DNA of 26,628 nt from Trichosphaerium sp. ATCC 40318. Lineage: Eukaryota; Discosea; Flabellinia; Trichosidae. The notes beneath the pieces are model-generated. The model searched no databases. It was not told the DNA's origin and saw only the letters and a program-made list of their open reading frames with translations. Shown here piece after piece: positions 1 to 9,699 of this stretch. Every line of letters begins with the position of its first letter. The first letter of the stretch is position 1. A program made the translations under genes and the position numbers. Where the stretch lies: positions 1-26,628 of the forward strand of contig JALMLS010000066.1 in NCBI GenBank assembly GCA_038496445.1. The letters are read 5' to 3'.

Positions 1-1347
1 CTGTGAGAGCCGTATTGAATCTTGTTCAACTGCCTAAAATATGTATGAATAAGTGGCGCCAATATTATAAACTGTACAGGAAGGGAGTTATTCCAGTATG
101 TGAATTTCAGAGTTCCTTGGCGAACTGATGCAACCACAAAACAGCTTTGATTAACGAATACAAGTGAACTATCAACAATACTTGTATTATCAACTTTAAA
201 AAATGTGTCAGTGATATATTAAAGTAACAACAATGAATCTCACATCCAATTAATACAGGGTCCAATCCATTTTCAAGAATGTAAGTGTAAGAAGGTCCTA
301 ACTGTACAATACAATGAAGCAAGTATTTGTTCACTTTATCTAAAAAGAGGAGTTAGCGCTAGCAATGAATGTGTATGTCGCACATTCTACAATTGAGTTT
401 CTTGAAGCGTCTAACGAGTTAGCCATTTCTTCTTGAAATAGAGTGTCGTTGGTAACTTCAATTGTCTTTTTCACAAAAAAAAGGTAAGGTTGGTTTCCGT
501 AGTCTTCTCGCCTACCTTTGTACTTATGTCCAAACGTAAAAACAATACTCGCAAACTTCCGTCTATACTTTTGTACACCGAAACGAATTCAGGTTGGTGT
601 ACTAAATTTGATAAAGTTGGGACTTTCACATGTGAAGCATTCGCTACAAATAATGGTTCAAAAGTTCGACTTCCAGCACGCCAATCTTTTCAAAACGTTA
701 GTACCGATTAAAAGTGATGATTGAACCATTACCTTGTATGGTGGTTACTGCTATACTGACTCCGACATCCAACGTTAGATTATTTGCTACGGAGATGGTT
801 AAATATCTCCGATAAACTAGATAATTCAAGATAATTAAAGTCACGTTTCAAAACCACGTTCATATGGTACAGCGCGGTATATTATGCCATATGAAAGGCA
901 CCTTATTTTCAAATATCTAGATAATCTAGAATTCTAGATATCTCAGGTACAGCAATATCGTTCAAATTTTGTTGGAGGAAACAAATTTAGAGAATTTGGA
1001 CGATTTGAAGCGTATATGCGATATCTAGAATTGTAGAGTATCGAAACACTCAGAAAAAGAAAAAAATCAAATTGAATTAGTGTCGCTTACTAGCACGTGA
1101 CACAAAGATGACATAAGTAGCGTCTGCTGTTCGTATTGATCCTATTTCCGTCGTTCCATTTTCTCTCATTATGTGTTTAGTTTCCATCACCCAATTGGAG
1201 TCAAAAAATTCATCTTCTAGCGCCCCACGTGCGAACACTACCAAAAAAAAATAAATCACTAAATTAACTACACCTATTGCTATATTTACCTGTTATCCAT
1301 ATTAATGACGCTGATATTGTTAAATAGGCACCCAGTGTACAAACCAT
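1..1347 (-). CDS. Tandem type I membrane protein family, copy 1 (5' half, cut by window edge)
   Basis: 5' part of a multi-exon minus-strand gene whose 3' exons lie outside the window. Exon 1 (1290-1347) starts MVCTLGAYLTIS, a hydrophobic signal peptide, and ends in phase 1 before GTAAAT. Exon 2 (1091-1237, 147 nt) carries the family block DEFFDSNW...EIGSIRTADATY. Exon 3 lies just left of 787, exon 4 (about 520-690) holds VHQPEFVSVYKN, and later exons continue to the edge, where exon 7 begins AVEQDS. Splice sites match those of the copy at 11926-14252, and I see no lesion in the visible part. The intron between exons 2 and 3 is enlarged to about 300 nt by a palindrome-rich insertion shared with the copy at 3864-6513. 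Function is unknown; a surface-exposed glycoprotein is inferred from signal peptide, sequons and the paralogues' membrane anchor. Confidence 0.7.
791..1078. repeat. Palindrome-rich fold-back insertion in intron 2 (copy 1)
   Basis: Sequence present here and at 5899-6240 but absent from the same intron at 13958-14006. It contains GGAGAT...ATCTCC (6-bp stem), TTCATATGG...CCATATGAA (9-bp arms, 19-nt loop) and several CTAGAATTCTAG palindromes. A longer inverted repeat (ATATCGTTCAAAT and complement) brackets the middle. Compared with the other copy, the central part is shortened by about 60-80 nt. It resembles a non-autonomous fold-back or MITE-like element. No target duplication is clear and no transposase is present. 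Confidence 0.6.
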
Positions 1348-1403
1348 ATTCGAGTTAACGTGGATACAAATTAAATTACTTCGCTGTCCAAAAGCGTATT
1401 TGA

Positions 1404-1426
1404 TTGGTCAATACTATTCCACAGCA
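1404..1426 (-). promoter_or_regulatory. Conserved upstream block of copy 1 (TTGACCAAT)
   Basis: On the minus strand a TTGACCAAT block sits about 60 nt upstream of the copy 1 start codon. The same block occurs upstream of copies 2 and 3, and in reduced form (TTGACCAA) upstream of copy 6. It includes a CCAAT-type core. The adjacent CACGTG seen in other copies has decayed here to CCACAG. Confidence 0.4.
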
Positions 1427-1459
1427 AATACGGTTTCTAAAAAGAACGTAACAGCAATG

Positions 1460-2300
1460 TGGCACAAAGGTCTTACCGCCACATCATAGTTGGCAAAATT
1501 CCATTAACACTGAGAAAGGCGTCAAACAAGGCGATGGCCTCAGCCCAATACTTTCCACCTTTGCAAATATATTAATCAAAGAACTTGAAAATATGAACTG
1601 TGGCTACAAAATCCTTTCACCAACATCTGAGTACCTATAATAGCGTATGATGATATAAAAATCATTGCAGAATCATATGAAGAAATGATGGTGCTCCTTT
1701 TATGGGATGAAAATTAACGCCAAGAAATCACATTAACAGATCCGCTCCAACCCACCTATACCCACCTCCTAAAGTAGGTGATAACCATGTCTCCTTACTC
1801 GCTACAAAGACCTAGGCATACATATTAACCTCAATCTCAACAACACTAAACAAAACAAAGAAATCTCTAGAAGACATGCAGCTGGTCTCGCCTTATCCGC
1901 TTCAGAAAATTTAATGTTTATCGAAAAGCCACAATCATAAATAGTCATTAACCTAGGTATTACCTTTGTGACCAACGCTACAGTAGTAGACCCAACAATC
2001 CTCAAAAGAGTGCGATGCAATGGAGCCGACTTACTCAGAGCAGACGCCAAAATACCTTGGAAAATCCAACCTGAGAGACGTTTCAGAAAAAAAAGCACTG
2101 GTCTAGGCCTTGACTCCCTTGCATATCTTCAAAAACCAGGCTTTTTCTTGCTAACCGTAGCGTCTTCAACCACTCGAAACCAAATAATAACCATATATCA
2201 ATCCATTTCTGCAACCAATATAATTAATAAAACCAATGCCTTTTTAAGTCATTGCCACTGATGGCTCAGTTATTAAAAACGGAGCCTACTTGGTATAGTG
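1460..2300 (+). mobile_element. Decayed non-LTR (LINE-like) retrotransposon: RT and RNase H remnants
   Basis: Plus-strand relic broken by frameshifts and stops. From 1503 one frame reads GVKQGDGLSPIL, the reverse transcriptase block preceding the catalytic YADD box of non-LTR elements. In a shifted frame near 1648 follows IIAYDDIKIIAES, where the expected YADD has lost its alanine. Next come KINAKKS and a DLGIHIN segment near 1810, matching the order of later RT blocks. Around 2254-2285 ATDGSVIKNGAY resembles the first catalytic block of an RNase H domain. Order and motifs support an RT-RNase H LINE. Endonuclease, 5' end and poly(A) tail are not recognisable. The gene is dead, and the clade is unresolved. 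Confidence 0.65.
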
Positions 2301-3225
2301 TTAAACGACTGAAGTCAAGTCAGCCGTCAGCCGAAATTATTTGGTGACATATGAGCACCATCATAAAGGGTGAGTCCCACTCAGGTCTGTTTTTAACCCT
2401 GACAAAACCAGACTCACCTGACTCAACATGTACATGACATCAACCACAATGAGTCTCAAAGTCAGTGTTGTCAAGTGCTGTAGATTGAAAGTGAAAATAA
2501 ACTAATACATCTGTTGACTGATGACTCAGTGTTGATTTTAACCCAACTCAGGCATATGACTGAACTAAAGTTGACTCACCACTGTGAACATAATGCTGTA
2601 TGAGTACAACGGTGCACTGAGTCGCACTAGACACGAGTTTTAACCTGTAGCAAAGTAGACTGAACAAAAACAAGCCATTTTTGAATACCAAAATTATTTA
2701 TTAAGTTGTGTTGTCATTTGCTTGAAGCTGAAATGTTCATTGGCTAGTTGAAAGTACATTTCAGAATACGCCATTTTGTATTTTTCACAGGCATCAGGGT
2801 AAAGCAGGCTGTGAACAATCTCTGTCAACTCTGGGAGATTGGCAACTGTGAACCTTCTGTTCGGAACCTCGTAGTCGGGAAAACAACACACTGTGAACAC
2901 GCACTTCCTGAATGACCTATGTATCACCACTCTGTTGCAGTAGGAGCAGACTCTAGCTTTAGCCGACTGACCAACCAATAGTATGCTAATATGATTGGAT
3001 GCTGACTTTTTGATCTCTGGCAGTTCTCAGCAAAAACGCAGCATTGCCAATGGCCGCACTACCAAATTTACACCTATCGCAGTAGCCATACCACTATTTC
3101 CTACACATCATTTACTTTAACTCATTAGAACCAACTCTGCATGCAGAGAAACTTATAGCTGTCAATGAGATTCTCCTGGATGAATATCCTTAACTTCAAC
3201 ATTTGAAAACTGGTAAATACAGCGT
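2300..3225. other. Intergenic region without a supported gene
   Basis: Probably the rest of the LINE relic plus unrelated spacer. Three exact TGACTCA heptamers (2419, 2522, 2572) and several near matches cluster between 2370 and 2630. A 94-codon open frame on the minus strand (2694-2978) has a CSYC...C...CC cysteine pattern but matches no family I know. It lacks splice-linked neighbours, so I do not call it a gene. Confidence 0.5.
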
Positions 3226-3462
3226 AGGTGAATTGGGTGCCAACACTGGCAGTAAGGCTTTATATTTATAACATATCTTATATGAGAATGAGAGCCAATC
3301 TCATTTATTGATGCATGTAAAAAACACGTAGAACTAGTACTGTGAACCTGAACCTATTCTACCTACATCTATGGAACCTGTACTTATGTTAAGTATTGTT
3401 TTTGTATTAGACTTACGTCGTCTAATATAGCTAATCACTCACCGGTGAATTCTTAAGCAGCG

Positions 3463-3637
3463 AAAATATAATACGTTGTATTGTGTGTTTCCAAAGCGCC
3501 CATAACTGGTGCAGAAGTAACGCTTAAGTCTGGTGTTTCAAGTATTTCACTAGAATCGAAAAACTCATCTAACGTAATAACATACATGGGAATAGCAATA
3601 TTGAGACTACCAACAGCAGCGCCACTGTGTTTACCAT
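3463..3637 (-). pseudogene. Relic of exons 1-2 of another family member
   Basis: Minus-strand ATG at 3637 opens a signal-peptide-like MVNTVALLLVVSILL. This is followed, with only a 17-nt GT...AG remnant instead of an intron, by the exon 2 block EFFDSSEIL...MGALETHNTTYYIFAA. A TAA lies exactly where the exon 2 donor should be. No downstream exons follow to the left. It carries its own CACGTG 56 nt upstream. A more deleted version of the same relic lies at 11685-11723, so it belongs to the duplicated unit. Confidence 0.6.
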
Positions 3638-3692
3638 TATTTTATCGTTCTTTGGAGGGTCGTGTTGTTTCGTGTTGTTTCGGGTAATTTAT

Positions 3693-3698
3693 CACGTG
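3693..3698. promoter_or_regulatory. CACGTG box upstream of the 3637 relic
   Basis: CACGTG followed by TTGACG, 56 nt upstream of the relic start codon. The same CACGTGTTGA string precedes copy 6 at 22652. It is a likely ancestral promoter element of the family. Confidence 0.4.
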
Positions 3699-3804
3699 TT
3701 GACGCTATTTTAAGGATGGCACTTTAAGGTACGCTCTGGTATATCTTTGTGGCGAAATAAACATAAATCTTAGAGTAAAATATAGCCAACGGTGACCCCG
3801 TTCC

Positions 3805-3810
3805 TTTATT
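3805..3810 (-). terminator. AATAAA polyadenylation signal, copy 2
   Basis: AATAAA on the minus strand 54 nt past the copy 2 stop codon. Exact signals also follow copies 3, 4 and 6. Confidence 0.45.
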
Positions 3811-3863
3811 TAGTTTTTACCCTTGTAAGTTTTTCTTTCGTGGTGAAATGGTAATGGCATTCT

Positions 3864-6513
3864 TTAGTTCATTGGTGTTATTTTCGCTTCTTTTTGTCTA
3901 GTTCTCAATGACCAAGGTACTATAGCTGTTCTGAGAGGTTTGATGACAAATACAGATATCACGAATGCTACAAAAATCTAGTAGAAAATAAGTAAATGCA
4001 AAAGAAACCAAGTGGATCTTACAAACAAGAAACCACCAGTTACACCAAGTACTATTGGTATGGTAGTATCACCAGAACATTTGCTCGTGACAATTAACAA
4101 ATCAAGACCTGTAGGAGAGCGTTGCTGTTCATAACCAACACAATCGCTGGCTACTACTTGAACATCACCATTTATACAAGGTGATGAAATAACATTGATT
4201 ACTTGCTCAGATGATGTGTCAACACCGGATATGTCAACAATAAATGAACTATTAGACAATATCACCAAGCATCCTAAAGTTATAATTAATACAATAACTC
4301 TACGTTGTAGATGATATCATTACCTTTCACAGAAAGTGTAGTAGTTTCATCGTCAACCACTAGAATCACATCGCCATTGTTTGTGAAATCACCTTCAATC
4401 ACTGTAGGCTCAGTTATGCGTATAGCAACAGTGTTAGGTATCAAAATACTCCCATTGTATATACACTCTGCCAAAAGGCACTGTAGGCAAGTGCTATTCG
4501 TACACTCTAAGGTGTTGTTTACAATTCTTGGGCTTGTAGGTGCTGGAGTAATGGCTATAACAACAATAAACGATAAGTTATGGAATAGATACTCACGTAT
4601 ACAATCGAATAGACGATCCTGAGGTTTAATGAAGGCATTGTATTGCATATTCCATGCTGACGCCAATATCTATGTATCAATTGGTTACAAATGCTTTGCC
4701 CTCATTGAAAACGTACAAACAGAACACAACTATGTTTGTCAATAATACCACTAATAGCATATTTAGGCAAGTTCATTGATAACTGTTTCTCAATGACTGT
4801 TTCCTTTAAGAACATTAGTGGGAACTGATAAGGCAAGACTAACGTACCAAGGTAACATTTGATGAATACTTAATATTTTGTGTTGTATTTGGGTAGAAAT
4901 ACAGAAAGACAAATGGAGAGGTTGTAGAAGATCCAACGCTTATGGCAGATAATTCAGGAGCGCTTTCGAAAAAATCAGACTGCACTAACGTTGCTGATCC
5001 ACATGTAGCTGTGATTATGGCTGAGTAAGTGTAATTCGAATCATCCACTTGTAAATGAAGAACATTTTGATCCAAGTTGTATCTCAAATATACTCTCTGT
5101 ACTGATTCTAAAACAGCTATTGAATCATGTTCAACCGCCTAAAACAAGTGTGAATAAGAGAGGTTGTATTATAAACTGTACAGGAAGAGAGTTATTCCAG
5201 TATGTGAATTTCACATTTCTATGCAGATTGCGGAGTGATGCAACCACAAAACAGCTTTGATTAACGAATACAAGTGAACTATCAACAATACTTGTATTAT
5301 CAACTTTAAAAAATGTGTCAGTGATATATTAAAGTAACAACAATGAATCTCACATCCAATTAATACAGGGTCCAATCCATTTTCAAGAATGTAAGTGTAA
5401 GAAGGTCCTAACTTTACAATACAATGAAGCAAGTATTTGTTCACTTTATCTAAAAAGAGGAGTCAATAATACTGTAACAAGGAGAAATATCGCACATTCT
5501 ACAATTGAGTTTCTTGAAGCATCTAACAAGCTAGCCATTTCTTCTTGAAATAGAGTGTCGTTGGTAACTTCAATTGTCTTTCACAAAAAAGGTAAGGTTG
5601 GGTTTCCGTATTCTTCTCGCCTACCTTTGTACTTATGTCCAAACGTAAAAACAAGACTCGCAAACTTCCGTCTATATTTTTGTACACCGAAACAAATTCA
5701 GGTTGGTGTACTAAATTTGATAAAGTTGGGACTTTCACATGTGAAGCATTCGCTACAAACAATGGTTCAAAAGTTCGACTTCCAGCACGCCAATCTTTTC
5801 AAAACGTTAGTACCAATTAAAGTGATGATTGAACCATTACCTTGTATGGTGGTTACCGCTATACTGACTCCGACATCCAACGTTAGATTATTTGCTACGG
5901 AGATGGTTAAATATCTCCGATAAACTAGATAATTCACAAGATAATTAAAGTCACTTTCGTATGGTATAGTGCGGTATATTATGCCATATGAAGGGCGCCT
6001 TATTTTCAAATATCTAGAATTCTAGAATCTCATGTACAGCAATATCGTTCAAATACTTTACTTTACCCGGCGCTTGCAAGTACTGTTTTTGAGCATAATT
6101 AAAATAAAGGCGTTTCTGATTGTAGCGGAAATAAATTTAGAGAATTTGAACGATTTGAACTGTATTGGCGATATCTAGAATTCTAGATAATCGAAACACT
6201 CTACAGAAAAAGAAAAAAAATCAAAAATCAAAAATTGAATTAGAAATATCGCTTACTAGCACGTGACACAAAGATGACATAAGTAGCGTCTGCTGTTCGT
6301 ATTGATCCTATTTCCGTCGTTCCATTTTCTTTCATTATGTGTTTAGTTTCCATCACCCAATTAGAGTCAAAAAATTCATCTTCTAGCGCGCCACGTGCGA
6401 ACACTACGGAAAAAAAATTAATCACTAAATTAACTACACCTATTGCTATATTTACCAGTTATCCATATTAATGACGCTGATATTGTTAAATAGACACCCA
6501 GTGTACAAACCAT
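3864..6513 (-). CDS. Tandem type I membrane protein family, copy 2
   Basis: Multi-exon gene with the exon plan of copy 3 (13 exons). Exon 1 starts at 6513 (MVCTLGVYLTIS) and exon 2 is about 6257-6403. Exon 3 (VANNLTLDVGVSIAV) and exon 4 (VHQPEFVSVYKN) follow. Exon 7 (RYNLDQNVLHLQ...TSPFVFLYFYPN) ends near 4850. Exon 9 holds MQYNAFIKPQDRLFDC, and exon 10 (ending about 4325) holds the cysteine cluster NSTCLQCLLAEC and VIEGDFTNNGDVILV. Exon 11 (ending about 4024) contains SSPCINGDVQV and the first half of the transmembrane helix (IVLGVTGGFLF). Exon 12 completes it (IFVAFVISVFVI) and ends in a basic tail, KPLRTAIVPWSLR, with TAA at 3864. Very similar to copy 3 except for the inserted intron 2 element and local differences near 5465-5490. 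I found no disabling lesion. Likely a surface glycoprotein; ligand and role unknown. Confidence 0.75.
5899..6240. repeat. Palindrome-rich fold-back insertion in intron 2 (copy 2)
   Basis: Longer version of the element at 791-1078. It ends in the perfect 18-bp palindrome TATCTAGAATTCTAGATA (6172-6189), mirrored by CTAGAATTCTAG near 6014. About 45-bp inverted arms (6011-6052 and 6140-6189) flank a roughly 85-nt centre. The TTCGTATGG...CCATATGAA stem is also present. The 3' splice site of the host intron (CCGTAG) is preserved at its edge, so the gene can still be spliced. Confidence 0.6.
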
Positions 6514-6567
6514 CTTCGAGTTAATTTGGCTACAATTAAAGTTAGACGCTTTCCAAAAGCGTAATAG

Positions 6568-6590
6568 ATTGGTCAATATTATTCCACGCT
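6568..6590 (-). promoter_or_regulatory. Conserved upstream block of copy 2 (TTGACCAAT)
   Basis: Minus-strand TTGACCAAT block about 55 nt upstream of the copy 2 start. The neighbouring CACGTG is degenerate here (CCACGC on the plus strand). The retrotransposon begins only 23 nt beyond, so it may separate the gene from more distal promoter sequence. Confidence 0.4.
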
Positions 6591-6612
6591 GCTAGTACAT
6601 ACATCGTAGTTG

Positions 6613-6714
6613 TTAGATTGGACAACGTTGTCAATATAAGGGAGACACGCTTGGGAGGAAAGACGCTCAGTCTTTGGTGGCTCTAGCGTAGCCACACGAG
6701 CGGATTTATTCTAC
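6613..6714 (-). repeat. Split direct repeat B2 (element 3' end)
   Basis: 102-nt terminal repeat matching 6926-7027. Contains the 12-bp palindrome GACAACGTTGTC, a hairpin AAAGAC-gctca-GTCTTT and a small stem GGCT...AGCC. These may serve recombinase binding or RNA folding. Confidence 0.85.
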
Positions 6715-6814
6715 ATTTAAGAACACTCGTGTGAATTGCAAATGTGTTTGAAGGAAAAATAAAGAAAAAAAATTTTTACAAGAAAAAGAAAAGGATTTTA
6801 GGGAGGGTGAGGGG

Positions 6815-6926
6815 ATGTTTTGATTGCTACTCGCCATTGTTGTTGTTGTTGCCTATTGTGTCCTTCGATATTGACAGTCTTGTTCAGTCCAACCAAACGC
6901 TTGAAATGTTCCACATCTTCATTCAT
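6815..6926 (-). repeat. Split direct repeat A2
   Basis: 112-nt copy of the element's 5' end (11426-11537). It includes the (CAA)n leader and the first gag codons but no downstream gag. It abuts B1 directly, giving the B1-A2 junction used as a template in models of circular-intermediate formation. Confidence 0.85.
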
Positions 6927-7027
6927 TAGATTGGACAACGTTGTCAATATAAGGGAGACACGCTTGGGAGGAAAGACGCTCAGTCTTTGGTGGCTCTAGC
7001 GTAGCCACACGAGCGGATTTATTCTAC
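6926..7027 (-). repeat. Split direct repeat B1
   Basis: 102-nt repeat matching B2, starting 6 nt past the recombinase stop codon and sharing one base with A2. Confidence 0.85.
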
Positions 7028-7032
7028 CCACG

Positions 7033-8013
7033 TCAATCCTCTAGCCATGGTTGAGGTTGACCATCCTCCCCAGCGCGATCTGTATGATCAAGGCCATGTT
7101 TAAGCCATTGAAACATTAATTTTGGTGCTATTAATCTGTCTTCTTTGTTTTTTACAATGTATATTTGATATGCATCTGAGCTCCAATCGCCAATATATTT
7201 TATCCATTCATTAGGAACTCCTGCTGCAGCTGCATGTGTTGCTCCGCCACGCCTGTATGAGTGTCCAGCATATTCTTTAGTATTATTTACCATCTTTGAA
7301 ACCATTAGTTTGGTCCATTTTACAAATTTAGAGTATGTTATTTGTGACCATCTTCCGTTGTTCTTGTGTCTAAACAGGGATTTTCCTTGTATGGGTTTGA
7401 CCTGTTTAATTAGCCTGTTTATCGCTGTTGTAGGGCATAAAGGGTGACCTTCCATATCCAGAAACGGTATTACGTGTTTTCTCTCACGGAATCGAATTGT
7501 TTTTGTTTGTCTAAGTGTAAACCACCAAGTATCACCGTCAAACTCTATGTTGGACCTTGATACGTGTCTATCGACACTAAATTCTGCTACTTTACGAGGA
7601 ACCAAGTTACCTATCCTTAGCATTCCCCAAAATGCCATTAATGCTGCTGTCCAATAAACAAGATCCTTGTTTTGTCGCAAATCCACTTTTTTTCTTATGT
7701 TCAATAACATCACTGCTGTCATAGGTCGTTTTCTGTCTACTCTATCTCCTACCTTCCTTCTAAGGCCTCTTAACATATCATGATATAATACACAATTTTC
7801 TCTTGGGTCAGCATAACCTAATCTTTTCGAAAGCCATGCCCAATGTGAGAAGTATACGCGGATAGTGTCAGGCTTTAACCCCTCTTCCTCTGCTGATTCT
7901 TTTGCCCACAATGCTACTACCAGTTGCATGTGTTGAGAGCTCAAAGGCATCCATTGACTTTGTGGAATATTGAGCTTGAGCAGTGCAATAACTACTGCTT
8001 TTATAGCTGACAT
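7033..8013 (-). CDS. Tyrosine recombinase (integrase) of the YR retrotransposon
   Basis: Phage-integrase-type tyrosine recombinase, expected to integrate the circular DNA intermediate into the genome. From the ATG at 8013 it is 326 aa. Catalytic residues are visible: Arg133 in GMLRIGNLVP, a beta-hairpin lysine near 171, His251 and Arg254 in HSYRRGG, Trp277 in the usual second His/Trp position (GDWSSD) and nucleophile Tyr285 in YQIYIV. The N-terminal part supplies the SAM-like core-binding domain. The frame stays open upstream of the ATG to 8100 and continues the RT frame directly after its TAA. The true N-terminus may therefore be longer (about 355 aa) or come from stop readthrough. All key residues are present, so it may be active. 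Confidence 0.9.
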   Translation of the reverse strand: MSAIKAVVIALLKLNIPQSQWMPLSSQHMQLVVALWAKESAEEEGLKPDTIRVYFSHWAWLSKRLGYADPRENCVLYHDMLRGLRRKVGDRVDRKRPMTAVMLLNIRKKVDLRQNKDLVYWTAALMAFWGMLRIGNLVPRKVAEFSVDRHVSRSNIEFDGDTWWFTLRQTKTIRFRERKHVIPFLDMEGHPLCPTTAINRLIKQVKPIQGKSLFRHKNNGRWSQITYSKFVKWTKLMVSKMVNNTKEYAGHSYRRGGATHAAAAGVPNEWIKYIGDWSSDAYQIYIVKNKEDRLIAPKLMFQWLKHGLDHTDRAGEDGQPQPWLED

Positions 8014-8100
8014 TCTATTATTGCTTGTACTTCTGGGATAGGCCTCTCGCAGGATTCTAATACGTTTGTTTTGTACTTCTGTTAAGAATTCTAAATAAAT

Positions 8101-9699
8101 TTATTTAATAAAACGTCCTGTTACATTAAAAAAACCTAATTGATTTGCTTTGGTATAAAATTGTTGTGTTTGCAGTCTACTTAAAGCGTCAGCAAGGGTA
8201 TTTTCTTCTGAGGGAATCCAAGTTGCAGTAAGCCGGAATCCGAATGCTGCCGACCATTTATGCAGATCGTATATCATCTTCATAGCTCTGGAATTGCGCA
8301 TTACCAGTCTGTTGACTGATGCAACTACTCCTGTATTATCCACTAATAAATTGTTGATAAGTTTATTGGCAAATAAGTGTTTCCATTCTTTTATTGCCAT
8401 CCACACCGCATACATCTCCTTAACATTGATATGCCATTTTTTTTCTTCTTTTGTAAAGACATGGATAAGCCATGAACCATTTAAAAACGCGCCTGCTGCT
8501 ATGTTTGAAGCGTCTGTTTGAAACAAACCTTTTGATAATGGTAACGGACATAGTAAAATTGCCTTACCATTCCATAGGTCCATCATATCATGCCACCACT
8601 TTAAGTCTTTTTGCATTGCTGTTGTCTTGTGTACCCACTGTTCATTATTGCTATAGTGTCTTAAGCCGTCATATATCCTTCTTAGGTATGTATGTCCCCC
8701 ATATACAACCTGAGCCGCAAAGTTTAATGTACCAGTAAGTTGTTGCCACTTCCTTAACTTCGCTGACTTCTGCTGAAGAAACCAAACCACCAATTTTTTA
8801 ATTTTTGTCCTTTTACGCTCTGTTAAAGTAATCGTACGCTTGGCTGTGTTGATCTCATAGCCCAGAAAGGTGAGGCACTGTGTTGGACCTTGACACTTAT
8901 CTTTAGACATTTCGAAACCTAAATTTTCTAGTATTTTCATTAGCGTTTTCATTGCAACTTTAACTTCTTCTTTAGATCTTCCAATAATCAACCAATCGTC
9001 GAAGTAAACAACATGAAAGCTAAAGCCTATTGACCGCAAGTACCTAGAGATCATGGCCATCAACCTAATAAATACTTCTGGCGCTCTATTCCATCCAAAG
9101 GGAAGCCTACCATCCTTATATAATATTCCTTTCCATTCAAACGCTATCAAATCATGATGTTTAGGGTTTACTGGTACCATTCGATATGCTGAAAACATAT
9201 CCTCTTTACCTAACCATAAGACACTATTACTGTTGTTTCTAATAAAGGTTAAAGCTTCTTTTAGAGCTGTTAATGTAAAACTTTGTGGTGTTTCAGATAG
9301 ATCATTAACTGAAGTCCCAATAGGAAGATTTAAACAAACCACTTTACGTATCTTATTTCGGAATTGTCCTTTGTCATCATATTTTGGTATTGCTGCTATT
9401 TTGTTACATTTTCGTACCTTGTTAGCCTTGTAAATCCAGCCTCTAGACAACTCTAAGTTTATATCTTTGCTTACTAGAGTGCTCCATTGATTGCAAGTTT
9501 TAGAATTTTCTACTCTTGTTTCTTTAATCACTGTACCTACTGGAACTAAAGAGATACCTATTGTAATCCACCCCGACAACCACACCCAATCCTTATCTTT
9601 ACTCATTAATGAGGACCATAATTTAACTTTTTTAGACATTAACGCTGCTGAGAAAGAGAACGAAAGTTTATTGAGTACAGGCAACGTTAATTTTGATTG
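8101..9699 (-). CDS. Reverse transcriptase-RNase H of the YR retrotransposon
   Basis: Pol segment that copies element RNA into DNA and degrades the template. Residues are counted from the TTG at 9684. RT motif A is EDMFSAYR (Asp162); motif B region is LPFGWNRAPEVF; the catalytic box is VVYFDDWL (Asp229-Asp230). The RNase H domain keeps its four acids: Asp391 (FQTDAS), Glu423 (KEMYAV), Asp449 (LVDNTG) and Asp499 (LADALSR). The coordinates give the stretch open right after the gag stop. No ATG lies near its start: the first in-frame ATG is at 9639. It is in the same frame as gag and separated from it only by TGA, which suggests readthrough or reinitiation. No protease domain is recognisable. 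Confidence 0.9.
   Translation of the reverse strand, partial: QSKLTLPVLNKLSFSFSAALMSKKVKLWSSLMSKDKDWVWLSGWITIGISLVPVGTVIKETRVENSKTCNQWSTLVSKDINLELSRGWIYKANKVRKCNKIAAIPKYDDKGQFRNKIRKVVCLNLPIGTSVNDLSETPQSFTLTALKEALTFIRNNSNSVLWLGKEDMFSAYRMVPVNPKHHDLIAFEWKGILYKDGRLPFGWNRAPEVFIRLMAMISRYLRSIGFSFHVVYFDDWLIIGRSKEEVKVAMKTLMKILENLGFEMSKDKCQGPTQCLTFLGYEINTAKRTITLTERKRTKIKKLVVWFLQQKSAKLRKWQQLTGTLNFAAQVVYGGHTYLRRIYDGLRHYSNNEQWVHKTTAMQKDLKWWHDMMDLWNGKAILLCPLPLSKGLFQTDASNIAAGAFLNGSWLIHVFTKEEKKWHINVKEMYAVWMAIKEWKHLFANKLINNLLVDNTGVVASVNRLVMRNSRAMKMIYDLHKWSAAFGFRLTATWIPSEENTLADALSRLQTQQFYTKANQLGFFNVTGRFIK

Noticed and set aside
2694-2978. Minus-strand 94-codon frame with CSYC and later cysteines
   Set aside because: Cysteine spacing fits no zinc-finger class I can name, and there is no promoter, splice partner or paralogue.
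5555-5923. Plus-strand open frame of 122 codons, with parallels at 518-724 and 13617-13895
   Set aside because: It is antisense to exons 3-5 of the membrane-protein family. Splice sites, phases and paralogue conservation support the minus strand.
6613-7027. Hammerhead-type ribozyme in the B repeats
   Set aside because: Hairpins are present, but the conserved CTGANGA...GAAA core is not on either strand.
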